DNA of 9,434 nt from JAYSFC01 sp041913505 (GCA_041913505.1 JAYSFC010000135.1:1-9434); one strand, 5' to 3'; positions 1 through 6,283 are shown, numbered from the stretch's first letter. Notes: generated from the sequence alone by a model not told the origin. Made by a program: numbers and translations.

Positions 1-87
1 CCGGGCGCGGGGGCCTCCCGGGGCCGCGCCGGCCCATGCCGGTGCGGCGCACAAAGCGGCGGTAGGCAACCAGCGCCAAAACTTCAT
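1..87 (-). CDS. Exported protein of unknown function (N-terminal 29 codons, runs off left edge)
   Basis: An open frame starts at ATG 87-85 on the minus strand and stays open to base 1. The visible 29 codons read MKFWRWLPTAALC, then AAPAWAGAAPGGPRAR. This is a short basic start, a hydrophobic stretch and an Ala-X-Ala type cleavage site (after AWA, about residue 19, or AGA), so a Sec signal peptide is likely. The single Cys is not in a proper lipobox (the residue before it is Leu), so a lipoprotein is less likely. A good Shine-Dalgarno AGGAG lies at 100-96, 8 nt before the ATG. The gene begins 32 nt after the pncB stop on the same strand, so co-transcription with pncB is plausible. The mature part is outside the window, so no function can be given. 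The start and export signal are well supported. Confidence 0.7.
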   Translation of the reverse strand, partial: MKFWRWLPTAALCAAPAWAGAAPGGPRAR

Positions 88-119
88 CTCCAGGGCTCCT
101 TTTCTGTTCTTCCGCAGCC

Positions 120-1328
120 TCAGGCCTCGGAGGGAATTTCAAACACCTGGCGCAGGTAGGCCAGATATTTCTCGTCGTCGCACATGCCCTTGCCAGGCGT
201 ATCGGACAGCTTGGCCACGGGCTGGCCGTTGCAGCGCGTCATCTTGATGACGATCTGCAGCGGCTCGTAGCCGAGGTCGTTCGTGAGGTTGGTGCCCACG
301 CCGAACGCAAGCTGGCAGCGGCCATGGAAGCGCTGGAACAGCTCGATGGTGCGCGGTACCGTCAGCGCATCGCTGAAGATCAGCGTCTTGGTCAGTGGGT
401 CCACGCGGTTGTGGCGGTAGTGGTCGAGCAGGCGCTCACCCCAGGCGAACGGGTCGCCACTGTCGTGGCGCGCGCCGTCGAAAAGCTTGCAGAAGTACAG
501 GTCGAAGTCGCGCAGGAAGGCGCTCATGCCGTACACGTCGGACAGTGCAATGCCCAGGTCGCCCCGGTATTCCTTGGCCCACATCTCGAAGCCGAACACC
601 TGGCTGTCGCGCAGGCGTGGCCCCAAAGCCTGGCAGGCCTGCAGGTATTCGTGCGCCATGGTCCCGAGCGGCGTCACGCCGAGCTTCATGGCATAGAGCA
701 CATTGCTCGTACCCGCGAACTGTCCCGGCCCGATGGCCCGGTCTGGCCGGCGGTCGCCCGTGCCCAGGCGCGCGCACAACACGCGCAGCACCTCCTCGTG
801 CCAGGCGCGGGAAAAGCGCCGGCGCGTGCCATAGTCGGCGATCTTGAGTTCGGAGAGCCCCTCGGCCTGCAACTGCGTGATCTTGGCGTCAAGCCGGCGC
901 CGGCCCTCGGGGAAGTCGGGCACCTTCTGCGTGTTGCGGAAGTACACCTCGTTCACGATGGCGAGCACGGGAATCTCGAACAGGATGGTGTGCAGCCAGG
1001 GCCCGCGGATCGTGATCTCGATCTCGCCCGTGGGCCGCGGCGTGACCTGGATGTATTTCTCGTTGAGCTTGAAGATTCCGAGGAAGTCCACGAAATCGCT
1101 TTTGATGAAGCGCAGCGAGCGCAGGTAGGCCAGTTCGGCGTCCTGGAACTGCAGGCTGCACAGCGAACGGATTTCGTCGCGGATCTCGTTCACGAACGGC
1201 GCGAGCTGCACGCCTGGGTTGCGGCACTTGAAGCGGTATTCGACCTGCGCGCCCGGAAACTGGTGCAGCACCACCTGCATCATCGTGAACTTGTACAGGT
1301 CGGTGTCGAGCAGGCTGGTGATGATCAT
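120..1328 (-). CDS. pncB: Nicotinate phosphoribosyltransferase
   Basis: PncB joins nicotinate and phosphoribosyl pyrophosphate to make nicotinate mononucleotide, the first step of the Preiss-Handler NAD salvage route, in the cytoplasm. The product is 402 aa, close to the 400 aa of the E. coli enzyme. Recognisable blocks are the N-terminal SLLDTDLYKFTMMQ (residues 5-18), GTRRRFSR (167-174), GTSN (206-209), MAHEYLQ with His226 at the position of the autophosphorylated His of enterobacterial PncB, RHDSGDP (287-293), FGVGTNL (342-348) and the C-terminal AKLSDTPGK (372-380). Compared with E. coli there is a short extra loop around residues 186-204, before GTSN. The frame stays open far upstream, but homology begins at ATG 1328, so that start is chosen; no clear Shine-Dalgarno precedes it. 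A 130-nt gap separates it from the thioesterase gene. It holds a TACACT that could be a -10 box but has no convincing -35. Confidence 0.95.
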   Translation of the reverse strand: MIITSLLDTDLYKFTMMQVVLHQFPGAQVEYRFKCRNPGVQLAPFVNEIRDEIRSLCSLQFQDAELAYLRSLRFIKSDFVDFLGIFKLNEKYIQVTPRPTGEIEITIRGPWLHTILFEIPVLAIVNEVYFRNTQKVPDFPEGRRRLDAKITQLQAEGLSELKIADYGTRRRFSRAWHEEVLRVLCARLGTGDRRPDRAIGPGQFAGTSNVLYAMKLGVTPLGTMAHEYLQACQALGPRLRDSQVFGFEMWAKEYRGDLGIALSDVYGMSAFLRDFDLYFCKLFDGARHDSGDPFAWGERLLDHYRHNRVDPLTKTLIFSDALTVPRTIELFQRFHGRCQLAFGVGTNLTNDLGYEPLQIVIKMTRCNGQPVAKLSDTPGKGMCDDEKYLAYLRQVFEIPSEA

Positions 1329-1458
1329 GGCAGGACGGGGCGGCCGCGGGGGCCCCCGGGAAGGAAACGGCCACCCCCTCCAGCGGGCCGGCCCAGGCGA
1401 AGGCACAGTGTAGGCCATCGCATGCGGCCCACGCGCCCTGGGGAATACGTAGCGGAGC

Positions 1459-1917
1459 TCAGCGCGGCGCCAGCGCCTCGAGCACCGCACGCAGGCGCTG
1501 CGGCAGCGGAACGGGCCGGCGCGTGACGCGGTCCACGTACACGTGCACGAAATGCCCGGCCGCCGCGCACAGGGGCTCTGTCGCCGCAAACAAGCCCACC
1601 TCGTAGCGCACGCTCGACGAGCCAATGTGGGCCACCCGGATGCCCGCATCCACCGTCTGCGGAAACGCAAGCGGCGCGAAGTAGTTGCACTGCGTTTCGA
1701 TCACGAGGCCGATGGTCTCGCCCGCGTGGATGTCGAGCGCCCCGTGGTCGATGAGGTGGGCATTCACGGCCGTGTCGAACCAGCTGTAGTAGACGACGTT
1801 GTTCACATGCCCATAGACATCGTTGTCAGACCAGCGGGTGGTGATGGCGCGGAAGGCCCGGTAAGCGCTGCGGGGCTCGGGCGCGCGGCGCGCGCCGGGG
1901 GTCGGTGCGGAGGTCAT
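1459..1917 (-). CDS. Acyl-CoA thioesterase, 4HBT/YbgC-like hotdog fold
   Basis: This 152-aa protein has the features of the 4-hydroxybenzoyl-CoA thioesterase family, small cytoplasmic hotdog-fold enzymes that hydrolyse acyl-CoA thioesters. The signature TRWSDNDVYGHVNN (residues 27-40) leads into the long hotdog helix. Asp33 aligns with the catalytic Asp17 of the Pseudomonas 4HBT enzyme. The first 18 or so residues are Ala/Pro/Arg-rich and probably disordered. Its ATG overlaps the TGA of the upstream deacetylase-like gene (ATGA, 1917-1914), so the two are very likely co-transcribed and translationally coupled. The acyl substrate cannot be read from the sequence. The phasin gene nearby makes a role in acyl or hydroxyacyl-CoA turnover tempting, but that is only inference. 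Confidence 0.9.
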   Translation of the reverse strand: MTSAPTPGARRAPEPRSAYRAFRAITTRWSDNDVYGHVNNVVYYSWFDTAVNAHLIDHGALDIHAGETIGLVIETQCNYFAPLAFPQTVDAGIRVAHIGSSSVRYEVGLFAATEPLCAAAGHFVHVYVDRVTRRPVPLPQRLRAVLEALAPR

Positions 1918-2837
1918 GGCGGGCTATTCTGCCAGCGCGCGTGGTATTGCAACGCCACGCGCCAAGTGGCGCACTGGGCTTGCACGGTGTCGTCCAGATC
2001 GCGGCCATATCCCCCCGCCATCACGAAGGCCAGCGGCACGCGGCGCTGCCAGGCCCAGTCGAACACGCGTCGGTCGCGCGCCTCCAGGCCGTCGTGCGTG
2101 AGCGCCAGGCGCCCCAGCCGGTCGCCTTCGTGGGGATCGGCCCCCGCGAGGTACAGCACCAGGCCCGGCTCAAAGCGCTGCGCGAGCGTGTCGAGTGCCT
2201 GCTCCAGCGCCTCCAGGTAGACCGCATCGGTGCAGCCGTCGGGCAACTCCACGTCGAGGTCGCTACGCTCCTTCTGGAACGGGAAGTTGCGCGCGCCATG
2301 CAGCGAGAGCGTGAACACGCTGTCGTCCTCTGCGAAGATGCGGGCCGTGCCATTGCCTTGGTGCACATCGAGGTCGATCACGGCCACGCGCAGCGGCCAC
2401 ATCTGCATCCACTCGGACTGCATGAGGCGCGCCGCTACCGCGACATCGTTGAATACGCAGAAGCCGCTGCCTCGTTCCGCGTAGGCATGGTGCGTGCCAC
2501 CTGCGAGGCTGCCCGCCACGCCCTCGCTCAAAGCGGCCCGGCAGGCCGCGAGTGTTCCACCCACGGAGCGGCGCGCCCGCTCGGCCATCGCGGGACTCCA
2601 GGGGAACCCGATCTCGCGCTGCACCGCAGCCTCCAGTGTGCCTTGCGCCACGGCAGCAACATAGGCCGGGCTGTGGACCAGGACAAGCTGCGCATCGGTC
2701 GACGCTGGCGCCTCGTGCAATCGCACGCCAGGCAGCTCGTTCGCAAGGCGGTCACGCAGCATGCGGTATTTGGCCATGGGGAAACGGTGCCCCTCCGGCA
2801 GCGGCAGCACGAAGTGATCGGCGTAGAAGGCCTTCAT
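1914..2837 (-). CDS. Histone-deacetylase-family zinc amidohydrolase
   Basis: This 307-aa cytoplasmic protein belongs to the HDAC/acetoin-utilisation/acetylpolyamine-amidohydrolase superfamily, which removes acyl groups from amines with a zinc ion. All catalytic elements are visible: the His pair in GGTHHAYA (His116, His117), the zinc ligands Asp157 and His159 in DLDVHQGNGT, the third ligand Asp234 in AGADPHEGD, and the transition-state Tyr277 in GGYG. The enzyme should therefore be active. The open frame extends 28 codons further upstream, but family homology begins with MKAFYADHFVLPLP at ATG 2837; no strong Shine-Dalgarno is seen. Its last codon overlaps the thioesterase start by ATGA. It is transcribed divergently from phaP, across a 195-bp spacer. 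The substrate is unknown: bacterial members act on acetylated polyamines, proteins or small acyl-amides. The name does not imply a histone substrate here. Confidence 0.92.
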   Translation of the reverse strand: MKAFYADHFVLPLPEGHRFPMAKYRMLRDRLANELPGVRLHEAPASTDAQLVLVHSPAYVAAVAQGTLEAAVQREIGFPWSPAMAERARRSVGGTLAACRAALSEGVAGSLAGGTHHAYAERGSGFCVFNDVAVAARLMQSEWMQMWPLRVAVIDLDVHQGNGTARIFAEDDSVFTLSLHGARNFPFQKERSDLDVELPDGCTDAVYLEALEQALDTLAQRFEPGLVLYLAGADPHEGDRLGRLALTHDGLEARDRRVFDWAWQRRVPLAFVMAGGYGRDLDDTVQAQCATWRVALQYHARWQNSPP

Positions 2838-2888
2838 GACGCGATTGTGGCAAGAACGGCATTTTGGGGATCGGCCTCTAAAAATTGG

Positions 2889-2900
2889 TGCAGCGCAACA
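2889..2900 (+). promoter_or_regulatory. Putative operator, upstream copy (PhaR-like half of a pair)
   Basis: The site TGCAGCGCAACA lies 6 bp upstream of the phasin -35 box. It matches a second site at 2946-2957 at 10 of 12 positions. PhaR repressors of PHA-producing betaproteobacteria are known to bind at phasin promoters, and TGC/GCA-rich sites fit that family. The assignment to PhaR is inference from position and pattern; phaR itself is not in the window. Confidence 0.4.
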
Positions 2901-2906
2901 AATCCC

Positions 2907-2934
2907 TTGCAATACTTGCACAAGTGCCTAAAAT
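2907..2934 (+). promoter_or_regulatory. Phasin (phaP) sigma-70 promoter
   Basis: TTGCAA (2907-2912) and TAAAAT (2929-2934) are separated by 16 bp and match the sigma-70 consensus at 4/6 and 5/6 positions. This is the best promoter-like pair in the divergent spacer. Transcription would start near 2941-2944 and give a 5' UTR of about 90 nt. A short inverted repeat (ACTTG-CA-CAAGT, 2915-2926) sits in the spacer between the two boxes and could be an additional protein-binding site. Confidence 0.55.
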
Positions 2935-2945
2935 TCACTCCATGC

Positions 2946-2957
2946 TGCACTGCAACA
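2946..2957 (+). promoter_or_regulatory. Putative operator, downstream copy (PhaR-like half of a pair)
   Basis: The site TGCACTGCAACA lies just past the predicted phasin start of transcription, where a bound repressor would block clearance or elongation. It repeats the upstream site (2889-2900) in the same orientation at 10 of 12 bases, with starts 57 bp apart, roughly five and a half helical turns. Binding by PhaR is inferred, not shown. Confidence 0.4.
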
Positions 2958-2999
2958 TGATCGAACGGGATCAGTCAGCGCAGATGTCTGTAAGCCACC

Positions 3000-3021
3000 A
3001 GGTCCTGAGGACCTTATTTTT
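3000..3021 (+). terminator. Terminator-like hairpin in the phasin 5' UTR, abutting the ribosome binding site
   Basis: AGGTCC (3000-3005) and GGACCT (3009-3014) form a 6-bp stem with a UGA loop, followed directly by TATTTTT (3015-3021). The phasin Shine-Dalgarno GGAG follows at 3022-3025. The form is that of a weak intrinsic terminator or of an mRNA-stabilising 5' hairpin. Upstream in the same leader, TGATC (2958-2962) and GATCA (2969-2973) can form another small stem. Whether any transcript ends here is unknown. Confidence 0.35.
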
Positions 3022-3032
3022 GGAGATATGAC

Positions 3033-3581
3033 ATGTCGCTGACCGCAGAACAAATCCTGGCCACCCAAAAAGCCAACATCGAAACCCTGTTCGGCCTGAC
3101 CAGCAAGGCTTTCGAAGGCGTGGAAAAGCTCGTCGAACTAAACGTGACCGCTTCGCGCGCCGCGCTGACCGAAGCCGCCAACCACACCCAGGCCGTTCTG
3201 AGCGTCAAGGACGCACAAGAATTGCTGGCCCTGCAAGCCAGCCTGTTCCAGCCCCTGGCCGAGAAGACCGCCGCTTATGGCCGTCATCTGTACGACATCG
3301 CCTCGGGCACCGGCGCTGAATTCAGCAAGGCTTTCGAAAGCCAGGCCGCCGAAGTGCAGAAGAATTTCGCCAACCTGGTGGACAACGCTGCCAAGAACGC
3401 CCCCGCCGGTTCCGAAACGGCCGTGGCCGTGATGAAGAGCGCCGTGTCGGCCGCCAACAACGCCTTTGAATCCGTGCAGAAGGCCGTGAAGCAGGCCTCC
3501 GACGTGGCTGAAGCCAACTTCAACGCCGTGGCCAGCACCGCTGCCAACGCAGCCAAGGTCGCAACGCCCCGCAAGCGCTAA
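3033..3581 (+). CDS. phaP: Phasin, PHA granule-associated protein
   Basis: Phasins coat intracellular polyhydroxyalkanoate granules, controlling their size and number and keeping other proteins off the polymer. This 182-aa product starts MSLTAEQILATQKANIETLFGL, typical of the betaproteobacterial PhaP (phasin_2) family, and ends in a short basic tail (PRKR). It is almost entirely Ala/Glu/Lys/Asn-rich amphipathic helix with no membrane segment or enzyme motif; heptad-like coiled-coil character runs through most of its length. The start is set by GGAG at 3022-3025, 7 nt before the ATG. Codon use is strongly biased toward C-ending and preferred codons (AAG, CTG, GCC, AAC), as expected of an abundant protein. 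It stands alone, with its own promoter (2907-2934) and terminator (3727-3754). Confidence 0.93.
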   Translation: MSLTAEQILATQKANIETLFGLTSKAFEGVEKLVELNVTASRAALTEAANHTQAVLSVKDAQELLALQASLFQPLAEKTAAYGRHLYDIASGTGAEFSKAFESQAAEVQKNFANLVDNAAKNAPAGSETAVAVMKSAVSAANNAFESVQKAVKQASDVAEANFNAVASTAANAAKVATPRKR

Positions 3582-3622
3582 GGGCACCGCCGTTGTCTGG
3601 AGTACACACTCTAGGCACGGAC

Positions 3623-3719
3623 CAGGGATTACCCTGATAATTGATTTATCGCCCTGAGCAATGTTTCAGGGCACCAGTTGTCTCCTTGGATCCTCTCGAA
3701 ACCCCCGTTTCAGGGATCC
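3623..3719 (+). other. Hairpin-rich 3' UTR of phaP, possible small RNA
   Basis: Between the phasin stop and its terminator lie three further hairpins: CAGGG-ATTA-CCCTG (3623-3636); a 7-bp stem GCCCTGA/TCAGGGC with an 8-nt loop (3651-3672); and an interrupted stem with outer GGATCC arms and inner GAAAC-CCCC-GTTTC (3688-3719). The 9-mer GTTTCAGGG occurs twice (3663-3671 and 3707-3715), so CCCTGA at 3653-3657 has two possible partners. GATAAT at 3636-3641 resembles a -10 box but no -35 fits. No ORF is convincing here. An RNA of about 100 nt ending at the U8 terminator is possible, either processed from the mRNA or made from its own promoter. Confidence 0.4.
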
Positions 3720-3726
3720 CTTCCAG

Positions 3727-3754
3727 GCCCAGTGTTCGCACTGGGCTTTTTTTT
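3727..3754 (+). terminator. Rho-independent terminator of phaP
   Basis: A perfect 8-bp stem, GCCCAGTG/CACTGGGC, closes on a TTCG loop (the very stable UUCG tetraloop) and is followed by eight T residues. It ends the phasin transcript 173 nt after the stop codon and isolates phaP from aat. Confidence 0.93.
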
Positions 3755-3832
3755 GCCCTCTCCGGTCTACCGTGAAACCGATGGCCGTGCGCGACAATGG
3801 GCGTCATCCCTCCGCCGCCCCCTCGCGCCCGC

Positions 3833-4588
3833 ATGTCCACCCCCCTGCCCTGGCTGGAACCCCACGACCCTTTTCCGAGCCCCGAACAGGCCTGGAGCGG
3901 GCAGGATCCAGCGCCCGGGTTGCTCGCAGCAGGAGGGGCGCTCGACACGGAGCACCTGCGCAGCGCCTACGCACGGGGCATCTTCCCCTGGTTCAACACG
4001 GGCCAGCCCATCCTGTGGTGGTCCCCCGATCCCCGTATGGTGCTGCCCGTAACGGAATTCCGGCTGCACCGCTCCCTGCGCAAGACACTGCAGAAATTCC
4101 GATCCGACCCGCGCTGCGAAATCCGCGTCGACCATGACTTCGGCGCCGTGATCCGCGCCTGCGCCGGTACGCAGCGGCCGGGCCAGCCCGGCACGTGGAT
4201 CGTGCCTCGCATGGTGGCTGCCTACGAAGGCTTCCATGCAGCAGGCCATGCGCACAGCGTAGAAACCTGGGTGGATGGGCAGCTCGTGGGCGGCCTGTAT
4301 TTCATCGCGTTGGGGCGCGCGGTGTTTGGCGAATCGATGTTTGCCTTGGTCACCGATGCCTCCAAGATTGCGCTGGCCGCCTTGGTCTGCCTCTGCCGCC
4401 ACCATGGCGTGGAGCTGATCGACTGCCAGCAGAACACGCGGCACCTGGCCTCGCTGGGAGCGCGTGAGATCGCGCGCGCGGATTTTCTGCGCAGCATCCG
4501 GCAACGACAGCAAGATCCGTCGCCCCCCTGGGCATTCAACACCGTATACTGGAACGAGCTTTTGCCATCTGCCAACGCCCCGGCATGA
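3833..4588 (+). CDS. aat: Leucyl/phenylalanyl-tRNA--protein transferase
   Basis: Aat transfers Leu or Phe from aminoacyl-tRNA to proteins with N-terminal Arg or Lys, making a primary N-degron that ClpS delivers to ClpAP. The 251-aa product carries the family blocks FPWF (51-54), WWSPDPR (62-68), TWI (121-123), HSVE (141-144), FGESMF (165-170, with Glu167 matching catalytic Glu156 of E. coli), ASK (176-178), IDCQ (Asp197 and Gln199, matching E. coli Asp186 and Gln188) and HLASLGAREI (204-213). ATG 3833 is preferred to the in-frame ATG at 3797, whose extra Pro-rich 12 residues are unlike the family; neither has a Shine-Dalgarno. Its TGA overlaps the bpt start (ATGA). A GACAAT at 3793-3798 could be a -10 box, which would also rule out the earlier ATG, but its -35 is unclear. 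Confidence 0.95.
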   Translation: MSTPLPWLEPHDPFPSPEQAWSGQDPAPGLLAAGGALDTEHLRSAYARGIFPWFNTGQPILWWSPDPRMVLPVTEFRLHRSLRKTLQKFRSDPRCEIRVDHDFGAVIRACAGTQRPGQPGTWIVPRMVAAYEGFHAAGHAHSVETWVDGQLVGGLYFIALGRAVFGESMFALVTDASKIALAALVCLCRHHGVELIDCQQNTRHLASLGAREIARADFLRSIRQRQQDPSPPWAFNTVYWNELLPSANAPA

Positions 4589-5343
4589 CGCAACTCAACG
4601 ACCTTCCACTGCAAACCCTGCAGTTCTACGCCACGGCGGCCTACCCATGCAGCTACCTGCCCGACCGTCTGGCCCGCTCGCAGGTCGCCACCCCCAGCCA
4701 CCTCATCCAGTCGAGCACCTACTCAGACCTGGTGACCAAGGGTTTTCGCCGCAGCGGCATGTTCACCTACCGGCCCTACTGCGACGGCTGCAAGGCCTGC
4801 ACGCCGCTGCGCGTGCTTGCGGGCGAGTTCGCACCCGACCGCAGCCAGCGCCGCGCCTGGAGCCGCCACCAGCACCTGCAGGTGCGCGTACTGCGCCTGT
4901 GCTATCTGCCGGAACACTACCGGCTCTACCTGCGCTACCAGCAGAACCGGCACGCGGGCGGCGGCATGGACCACGACAGCATCGACCAGTACACGCAGTT
5001 CCTGCTGCAAAGCCGCGTGAATTCACGCCTGGTCGAGTTCCGCGAGCCCGGTCAGGACGACCAGCCCGGTACGCTCAAGATGGTGTCCATCCTCGACGTG
5101 CTGGACGACGGACTCTCGGCCGTCTACACCTTCTACGAACCCGACGCCCAGGCAAGCTACGGCACCTACAACGTGCTGTGGCAAATCGACCAAGCCCGCC
5201 AGATGGGGCTCCCCCACGTCTATCTGGGCTACTGGATCGAGGAAAGCCCGAAGATGAACTACAAGGCCCGTTTCCTGCCCCATGAAGTGTGTGTGGATGG
5301 CCACTGGAGCCGCAAGGAGCGCGCAGGCTTGGTAGCGCCCTGA
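4585..5343 (+). CDS. bpt: Aspartate/glutamate leucyltransferase (bacterial ATE-like)
   Basis: Bpt adds Leu from leucyl-tRNA to proteins starting with Asp or Glu, converting tertiary into primary N-degrons. It resembles eukaryotic arginyltransferase ATE1 but has leucyl specificity in characterised bacterial members. The 252-aa length is typical. The N-terminal domain has the conserved cysteines Cys22 (YPCSYLP) and Cys66-x2-Cys69-x2-Cys72 (YCDGCKACTPLRV). The GNAT-like C-terminal domain has SAVYTFYEP (178-186) and LGYWIEE followed by KMNYKARFLP (214-232). The start codon sits inside the aat stop (ATGA at 4585-4588), so translation is probably coupled and the two transferases are made together. 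In this order they extend the range of substrates reaching ClpS/ClpAP, whose genes are not in the window. Confidence 0.94.
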   Translation: MTQLNDLPLQTLQFYATAAYPCSYLPDRLARSQVATPSHLIQSSTYSDLVTKGFRRSGMFTYRPYCDGCKACTPLRVLAGEFAPDRSQRRAWSRHQHLQVRVLRLCYLPEHYRLYLRYQQNRHAGGGMDHDSIDQYTQFLLQSRVNSRLVEFREPGQDDQPGTLKMVSILDVLDDGLSAVYTFYEPDAQASYGTYNVLWQIDQARQMGLPHVYLGYWIEESPKMNYKARFLPHEVCVDGHWSRKERAGLVAP

Positions 5344-5387
5344 ATTTCACAGGGTAAAATAACCTTTTCCTTCGTAGCCCCTTCCCC

Positions 5388-6203
5388 ATGCGCAAAAGCG
5401 ACCCCGACATCCCAGCCAAACCCAGCGTCCAGGTTCTGGAGCGCATGTTCACGCTGATCGATGTGCTGGCCTCGCGCGAGGAAGCGACCTCGTTGAAGGA
5501 AATCAGCGAACGCACGGGACTGCACCCCTCCACCGCCCACCGCATCCTCAACGACCTCGCAATCGGCCGCTTTGTGGATCGTCCCGAATCGGGCAGCTAC
5601 CGGCTCGGCATGCGCCTGCTTGAGCTCGGCAACCTTGTCAAGGCGCGGTTGTCCGTGCGAGATGCCGCCTTGATCCCCATGCGCAACCTGCACAAGCTGA
5701 TCCAACAACCTGTGAACCTCAGCGTGCGCCAGGGAGACGAAATCGTGTACGTGGAGCGCGCCTACAGCGAGCGCTCGGGCATGCAGGTGGTGCGCGCCAT
5801 CGGTGGCCGGGCGCCGCTGCACCTTACCTCCACAGGCAAACTCTTCCTCGCCGTGGAAGACCCGCAGCGCGTGCGCGCCTATGCCACGCGCACGGGGTTG
5901 CCAGGTCACACACACAACAGCATCACGCAGTTGCCCATCCTGGAACGTGAGTTGGCCAAGGCCCGCCAGTACGGTATAGCCCGCGACAACGAGGAGTTGG
6001 AACTGGGCGTGCGCTGCATGGCAGCAGGTGTGTACGACGATCAGGGCAAGCTGGTCGCAGGGCTGTCCATTTCAGCGCCAGCAGACCGGCTCGACGAAGG
6101 CTGGCTGCCCAAGCTACAGGCCACGGCCCAAGAGATCTCTACCGCGCTGGGTCACCACGGCAGCGGTATACCAACCAGCCACGCCGCCCCCCTGGGGGAA
6201 TGA
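5388..6203 (+). CDS. IclR-family transcriptional regulator
   Basis: This is a 271-aa cytoplasmic DNA-binding protein. The N-terminal winged helix-turn-helix begins at SVQVLERMFTLIDVLA (13-28), with the recognition region SLKEISERTGLHPSTAHRIL at about 36-55. The C-terminal ligand-binding IclR domain spans about 80-255 and contains the family segment GGRAPLHLTSTGKLFLA (139-155) and the basic/acidic block GIARDNEELELGVRCMAAGVYD (196-217). ATG 5388 is chosen because the next ATG (residue 20) would cut into the HTH domain; it lacks a Shine-Dalgarno. The gap to bpt is 44 nt and contains TAAAAT (5355-5360), a good -10 with only a poor -35 (TTGGTA, 20 bp away). It may therefore have its own weak promoter or be read with aat-bpt. 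Its ligand and targets cannot be told from the sequence. Confidence 0.93.
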   Translation: MRKSDPDIPAKPSVQVLERMFTLIDVLASREEATSLKEISERTGLHPSTAHRILNDLAIGRFVDRPESGSYRLGMRLLELGNLVKARLSVRDAALIPMRNLHKLIQQPVNLSVRQGDEIVYVERAYSERSGMQVVRAIGGRAPLHLTSTGKLFLAVEDPQRVRAYATRTGLPGHTHNSITQLPILERELAKARQYGIARDNEELELGVRCMAAGVYDDQGKLVAGLSISAPADRLDEGWLPKLQATAQEISTALGHHGSGIPTSHAAPLGE

Positions 6204-6250
6204 GTTCGCATCCAGGCAGGCACGAGACTGAAGACCGAGTGCCTTACCAC

Positions 6251-6283
6251 AATAAAAAAGCGCCCCTAGGGCGCTTTTTTATT
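6251..6283. terminator. Bidirectional terminator between the IclR gene and pbpG
   Basis: The arms AATAAAAAAGCGCCC and GGGCGCTTTTTTATT form an uninterrupted 15-bp stem around a 3-nt CTA loop. Each strand gives a GC-rich core (GCGCCC/GGGCGC) followed by six T residues, so it can end transcription both of the IclR gene from the left and of pbpG from the right. The pbpG stop codon (6281-6279) lies inside the T-tract. Confidence 0.92.

Noticed and set aside
1329..1458. Regulatory element in the 130-nt thioesterase-pncB gap (palindromic GGGGGCCCCC, TACACT)
   Set aside because: The palindrome has no room for a hairpin loop, and the -10-like box lacks a -35. No known NAD-related riboswitch or operator pattern could be recognised.
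3797..3832. Upstream aat start ATG 3797
   Set aside because: It would add a Pro-rich 12-residue stretch not typical of Aat, has no ribosome site, and overlaps a possible -10 element.
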